Of a DNA stretch of 28,103 bases, positions 24,275 through 28,103 are shown in pieces. The stretch is from Desulfobacterales bacterium (GTDB lineage Bacteria > Desulfobacterota > DSM-4660 > Desulfatiglandales > Desulfatiglandaceae), in the NCBI GenBank assembly GCA_022013615.1, contig JAKLQB010000393.1, positions 1-28,103 on the forward strand, written 5' to 3'. The position numbers and the translations under genes are program-made. Every line of letters starts with the position of its first letter. Within the stretch, counting starts at the first letter, position 1. Below the pieces are notes generated by a model. That model saw only the letters and a list, made by a program, of their open reading frames with translations, did no database searches and was not told where the DNA came from.

Positions 24275-24499
24275 AATCCAACCTAACCCAGGCCTCCCAG
24301 ATATTTCTTGACTAAACAGCCCTTTTTTTCTATTATTTATAGATTGGCTTTCGCGGGAAAATTGAGCCCCCGGCAGAGATGAAGTTTTTTGGGATTTCAT
24401 AAGCTAAACAGCCAAGCGCATCTTAATCGGGCCGGAGAAGGGCTTTTGCTGGCTGGGGGAAGTTTCAAAGTGACTTTTTTATGAGGTTATCTACGTCAG

Positions 24500-25096
24500 A
24501 TGCAGTGTAAACATCATCCAGATCGAATAGCAGAACACATCTGCGTTAACTGTAGCGCGCCAATTTGCCATAATTGCGCTGAGGAGGTCAAGCCGGGGGT
24601 TTACAACTGTTTTCAATGCGCGATGCTTCAGTCTGTTTCAGACAGCGGCGCCGGCCTGACAGACAGGCATGAAAAAGCCCTTAAGAAAAGCGGGAAACGA
24701 AAGAAAAAATGGGGCCCCTTTCAGTACTTTGTGGTACTTTCCTCTGTCTTGATTCTTGTGATGTGGGGTGTAATTATGTTTGGAGGGCAGCCTGCTCCCC
24801 AGCAGACTGCTGAATTTGCGAAAAAGGGGAGGGTCCTTCTTTTCATGGTGGATGGGGCATTAAAGCGTTATGCGCACTACGAAGAAAGTAAATACCCCAT
24901 AACACTCTCCGATCTTATTCCCAACTATCTTTCACTCAGACAGAATGAACTCTTCTATTTGGACCAGCTTACCTATGAAAGCGATATAGATGCCGGTTAC
25001 AGGCTGTCCCTGTCCAATCTAAAAAAGGGTGAAATGAATATAATTCTTTCTCCCAAAGGGATTGAGCACATCCCATTTGTGGGAGGGGGAGCTTGA
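24500..25096 (+). CDS. Membrane protein with B-box-like zinc finger and pilin-like outer domain
   Basis: A 198-residue protein I do not know as a named family. Residues 1-45 carry a B-box-type zinc finger: C3 and H6, then CVNCSAPICHNCAEE with C15, C18, C23 and C26, then C37 and C40. A basic linker (KKSGKRKKK) precedes one membrane helix (about 74-95). The outer part (about 105-198) resembles the C-terminal half of a GspG-type pseudopilin (LKRYAHYEESKYPITLSDLI), without a prepilin cleavage site. The Zn finger would lie in the cytoplasm. It overlaps the pilin gene by one base (TGATG), so the two are coupled and likely act together in one machine. Confidence 0.75.
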   Translation: MQCKHHPDRIAEHICVNCSAPICHNCAEEVKPGVYNCFQCAMLQSVSDSGAGLTDRHEKALKKSGKRKKKWGPFQYFVVLSSVLILVMWGVIMFGGQPAPQQTAEFAKKGRVLLFMVDGALKRYAHYEESKYPITLSDLIPNYLSLRQNELFYLDQLTYESDIDAGYRLSLSNLKKGEMNIILSPKGIEHIPFVGGGA

Positions 25097-25551
25097 TGAA
25101 GAGGAACAGGGGCTTTACACTTATTGAGGTGATAGTAGTCATCGCCATCCTAGGGATCCTTGCCGCCACTGCCATACCGCTTTATACTATTTATCGGCAG
25201 CGTACTTATGGGTCTGAGGCGGTAGTGATGGTGAAACAGATCATTAACGCTGAAATAGCGTATTATCTCGAAAATGATACATTTTACCCTCCCAACCTTG
25301 GAGATATTATACAGATCTTTAATAATGACCCACCTAACAAACAGGAAATCACCGACACTAAGAATGCACTTAAGATCGTCATTCCGGTGAGGCACAATCT
25401 GGACTTCGAGATTAGACGTTCCCCAGATATTACCGATGTGGATGCGGTTTGGGTAAGAGTAGGATCCGCCAGGGGGGCTTTCGCTCTTTTTAGTGACGGT
25501 TCTACGTCTATCGCCGGGTCAGTAAACATTGACGGAAAAATTCTGCCATAA
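25096..25551 (+). CDS. Type IV pilin or GspG-like pseudopilin
   Basis: A 151-residue prepilin. The leader MKRNRG ends at a prepilin peptidase site before FTLIEVIVVIAILGILAATA, with Glu at position 5 of the mature protein, as in type IV pilins and major pseudopilins. The ATG at 25096 overlaps the upstream stop (TGATG); a TTG three bases earlier is in frame but less likely. The mature body (about 145 residues) includes a short C-terminal stretch with FSDGSTSIAG, resembling minor pilins. It lies downstream of the PilB-like ATPase, so it is probably its substrate. No PilC, PilD or PilQ gene is visible in the window. Confidence 0.9.
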   Translation: MKRNRGFTLIEVIVVIAILGILAATAIPLYTIYRQRTYGSEAVVMVKQIINAEIAYYLENDTFYPPNLGDIIQIFNNDPPNKQEITDTKNALKIVIPVRHNLDFEIRRSPDITDVDAVWVRVGSARGAFALFSDGSTSIAGSVNIDGKILP

Positions 25552-25568
25552 TTATTTAAACAAAGGTA

Positions 25569-27074
25569 TTGCAGTTGGGATTATTCAATAATTTTCTTGC
25601 CAGCGGCGTAAAGGCGGAGGCTCCGGAAAAAATAAGGAGGATTAAGGTCCTCAACCTGTTTGAACTGGTTTTTGTAATCGCGGCCCCGTTGTTGGGGCTT
25701 TTTTATTATTATGTTGGGGCCTTTTTTCTTTTTAAGACAGGCCTGGCTGCGGGCGGCCTTGGAGTCGCGGCAATTCTCCTCCTGAGGATAACAAAGAACC
25801 CTGCGTTGACGGGTAATTTTGCCGTATTAGTCCTGTGGGCCTTCTTATTTGTCATCCGGTGGAATACCGGAGGAATGCCCGCCGACGGGCTGATACTTTT
25901 ATCCTGGGTCTGGAACGCGGTTATTATTCTCCTGGCTATCTATGTGACCGGCTACATGTGGGGAACAATCTGGGCCTGCGTGGTGTTTATGGAAAGCGGC
26001 TTTGCAGTATATCTCTTTCGAGGCGGACACCAATTCATTAATGTTATCCCCCCGGAAGTTTCCCCGGTTTATTCTTTGGGTTTCTATCTCATGGGCCTCC
26101 TGGCAACTCTCCTGTTTGCCTTTTTGTTTGAGAAGGGAAGAAATGATGCTCAAATACGGGAGGAAGAGAAGTCGAAGGTCTTGAAGGATTCGAGAAGATA
26201 TACCGAGGATATTCTGGAAAGATCGCCAGTGCCCACTTTTGTGTTGGATAATAGTCACCGTGTTATCCAGTGGAACCGCGCTTGCCAGGAGCTTACAGGC
26301 ATTGCGCCTCAGGAAATTCTTGGCAATAGGGTATGGGACGGGTTTTTTTTGGATGAACAGGGATGCCTGGCCGATAAACTGCTGGATAATCCGGAGGCTC
26401 TACCCAGAGAATACGGTGAATCCATGATATCGAGGACAGAAAGCGGGAGTTTTGCTGTCGAGACCCTGCTTCCCAATCTTAAAGGGGGTTTGCGGGCAAT
26501 TGTTAACACGGCTCCGATCCTTGATGAAAATGGCGGGGTGAGAGGTGCTATACAGACCATCCAGGATATTAGTAAGCGCCAGGAAACTGACGAAACCAGT
26601 TCAAATCGCACGTATGGCAGCAATGACCACTCGGCCTTTCCGGTATTCAAGATCGACACTGCGGGTAATATATCCAGTTGGAACAAGGCGTGTGAAGATA
26701 GTTTTGGCCATCTATCATCCGGAATGTTAGGAAACAGCCCTTTGACTCTGGTATCTAAGGGCTACCGGCGTGATTTCAAAGATACCATTGTTCGAGTGTT
26801 TAAGGGAGAGTCCGTTAAGTCTAAAGAATGGAAATACGAGACCAACGAAGGAAAGCCCTGTTATGTGCTTGCCAATATAGAACCGGTAAAGGGCCTTTCC
26901 GGGCAGGTTGTGGAATGCATTGTCACAAGCTCAGACGTTACTGAACTTAAGTATAGGATGAAAAAGCTGGAGCGCTATGCTGTGGATAAAAAGGAAAAAT
27001 TCAATAAACTTTCAGAGGATTATAACCTGTTAAAAAGCAATATTGCCTCTTTTATCCGTAAAAAAAATGGGTAA
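25569..27074 (+). CDS. Membrane protein with two PAS domains and no output domain
   Basis: About 500 residues. Six hydrophobic segments fill residues 30-190 (for example LLGLFYYYVGAFFLF and SLGFYLMGLLATLLFAFLF). Two PAS domains follow: about 210-335 (SPVPTFVLDNSHRVIQWNRA, ending GAIQTIQDISKRQ) and about 350-465 (FKIDTAGNISSWNKACEDSFG, ending SSDVTELKY). A short coiled-coil tail (about 465-501) ends the protein. No histidine-kinase, GGDEF, EAL or DNA-binding domain is present, so it would signal through a partner. The start is TTG at 25569 or, with better spacing from AAAGG, TTG at 25575. It is 17 bases after the pilin gene. Confidence 0.82.
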   Translation: MQLGLFNNFLASGVKAEAPEKIRRIKVLNLFELVFVIAAPLLGLFYYYVGAFFLFKTGLAAGGLGVAAILLLRITKNPALTGNFAVLVLWAFLFVIRWNTGGMPADGLILLSWVWNAVIILLAIYVTGYMWGTIWACVVFMESGFAVYLFRGGHQFINVIPPEVSPVYSLGFYLMGLLATLLFAFLFEKGRNDAQIREEEKSKVLKDSRRYTEDILERSPVPTFVLDNSHRVIQWNRACQELTGIAPQEILGNRVWDGFFLDEQGCLADKLLDNPEALPREYGESMISRTESGSFAVETLLPNLKGGLRAIVNTAPILDENGGVRGAIQTIQDISKRQETDETSSNRTYGSNDHSAFPVFKIDTAGNISSWNKACEDSFGHLSSGMLGNSPLTLVSKGYRRDFKDTIVRVFKGESVKSKEWKYETNEGKPCYVLANIEPVKGLSGQVVECIVTSSDVTELKYRMKKLERYAVDKKEKFNKLSEDYNLLKSNIASFIRKKNG

Positions 27075-27114
27075 GAGCCTCCTCGCGTCCCTACTGATTT
27101 GCAACGTATGACTC

Positions 27115-28103
27115 CTATTCCAGCACTTCATAGACCATAATCCCTGAACTTTTCCCTTTGACCTTCCTGGTTCCAATCTCCTGGATCTTGAATTTGTTCT
27201 TTACCAAACCAAAGGTTTCCTCACCTATAATGATCTGGTTTGGTTTGGCGATGGACTCCAGTCGTGAGGCAACGTTGACTGGATCCCCGATCACCGTGTA
27301 TTCCATCCTTTTTGGAGACCCGATATTCCCGGCTACGACACGACCGGTGTTCAGGCCAACACGTATATCGAATCTTCTGTCAGCGCTCGTTGTTTTCATC
27401 ATGGCTGTTAACTGTCGCCTTATTTCAAGGGCTGTGCGAACAGCTCTTTCAGCATCGTCTTCCTTTTCCATTGGCGCCCCGAAAACAGCCATGAGCCCAT
27501 CACCGATATATTTATCCAGGGTGCCCCCATGGCTAAAGACAATATCAGTCATACGCGAAAAATACCGGTTTAAAATAATATTGATTTCACGGGGTGGCAT
27601 TGTTTCTGAAAGGCGCGTAAAACCAACAATGTCTGCGAAAAGAATGGTCGCTATCAGTTCCTTGGACTCCATGATATCATCTATTGTCTCTTCCCCTCCT
27701 TTAAGGATCATTTCAATGACCTGGGGAGAGTGGAAGCGCTGCAGTCTGTTTCGCATTCGCTCTTCTTCACGGATTCGTTCGTTTAGAGCGGACTGCTCAA
27801 TGACCATGGCAGCCTGACTGCCTATGGCTTTAAGGAGTTCCAGATCGTCCTGATTGAACTGATTATCGATTCGTATACTGTCTAATTGTATTACACCGAT
27901 AATCTTATCCTCTCGCCAAAGGGGCACGCATATGGCAGACCTGATCTGCTGTATCATCGCGCTTTTGGCCCCGTCCAGCCGGGAATCAGTCATGGCATTG
28001 GATATAAGAAGGGCTACCTTGCCATTGATGACTTTGTCAATAAGAGTGCGGCTCGCCTTTATTTCTCGTTTAGATTTCCCGTGCTCCGTCTTATGCTTGA
28101 CGA
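27115..28103 (-). CDS. GAF-domain class III adenylate cyclase, 5' end outside the window
   Basis: The frame is open to the right edge, and an apparent ATG at 27993 falls inside the GAF domain, so the gene is partial. The 328 visible residues are the second half of a GAF domain (ICVPLWREDKIIGVIQLDSI), a linker (about 108-145, with RFHSPQVIEMIL), and a cyclase catalytic domain (about 147-325). Metal-binding Asp in LFADIVGFT and in KYIGDGLMAVFG, and Asn and Arg in DPVNVASRLE, are intact; the Lys in DKYIGDG favours ATP over GTP. It would make cAMP in response to a GAF ligand. It converges on the PAS gene with 40 bases between. Related proteins often have an N-terminal FHA domain, which cannot be seen here. 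Confidence 0.92.
   Translation of the reverse strand, partial: VKHKTEHGKSKREIKASRTLIDKVINGKVALLISNAMTDSRLDGAKSAMIQQIRSAICVPLWREDKIIGVIQLDSIRIDNQFNQDDLELLKAIGSQAAMVIEQSALNERIREEERMRNRLQRFHSPQVIEMILKGGEETIDDIMESKELIATILFADIVGFTRLSETMPPREINIILNRYFSRMTDIVFSHGGTLDKYIGDGLMAVFGAPMEKEDDAERAVRTALEIRRQLTAMMKTTSADRRFDIRVGLNTGRVVAGNIGSPKRMEYTVIGDPVNVASRLESIAKPNQIIIGEETFGLVKNKFKIQEIGTRKVKGKSSGIMVYEVLE

Noticed and set aside
24312..24413. CTAAACAGCC repeated at 24312 and 24404, considered as a riboswitch or operator
   Set aside because: It is a single 10-base pair of copies without a supporting structure, and no GEMM or other riboswitch core was found in the gap.
27115..27993. Treating the ATG at 27993 as the true start of the cyclase
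   Set aside because: The frame continues to the window edge with GAF-like sequence (SRTLIDKVINGKVALLISNA), so the ATG is internal.

Overview
The window looks like chromosomal DNA from an anaerobic, probably sulfate-reducing or syntrophic, bacterium of the Desulfobacterota (former Deltaproteobacteria). This rests on gene content and was not tested by a database search: a ferredoxin-type 2-oxoacid oxidoreductase, a tripartite tricarboxylate transporter, a CHASE2-Ser/Thr kinase, type IV pilin genes, and gaps carrying many short dispersed repeats.

Left part (1-3.9 kb, all minus strand): the start of a response regulator cut by the window edge, a broken esterase copy, a PIN/ribbon-helix-helix toxin-antitoxin pair with a clear promoter and candidate operators, a TauE/SafE-type permease, and an intact paralogue of the broken esterase.

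Centre left (3.9-14.0 kb, all minus strand) reads as one catabolic unit. In transcription order it holds a GntR/FCD regulator, a GltD-like flavoprotein with extra ferredoxin clusters, the alpha, beta and gamma subunits of a 2-oxoacid:acceptor oxidoreductase, an acyl-CoA ligase, and TctA, TctB and TctC, ending at a hairpin terminator. A palindromic GntR-type operator lies on the -10 of a good promoter just ahead of the regulator, so the regulator probably controls itself and perhaps the whole unit. The likely flow is uptake of a carboxylate, CoA activation, and oxidative decarboxylation with electrons passing through FeS clusters to FAD and NAD(P). The substrate is unknown; an aromatic acid is one possibility.

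Middle (14.1-19.4 kb): a 775-residue fusion of a cysteine synthase with a cysteinyl-tRNA-synthetase-like domain whose signature residues are altered, an 800-base gap of repeats and leader elements, then groES-groEL ending at a strong terminator.

Right part (19.4-28.1 kb): a CHASE2-kinase (minus), then on plus a PilB/GspE-type ATPase with a C-terminal double zinc ribbon, a membrane protein with a B-box-like zinc finger and a pilin-like outer domain, a type IV pilin or pseudopilin, and a membrane PAS protein without an output domain. A convergent GAF-adenylate cyclase is cut by the right edge. Together these look like a small pilus or secretion module among signalling genes.

The strongest candidates for undescribed biology are the CysK-CysRS-like fusion and the zinc-finger/pilin cluster.
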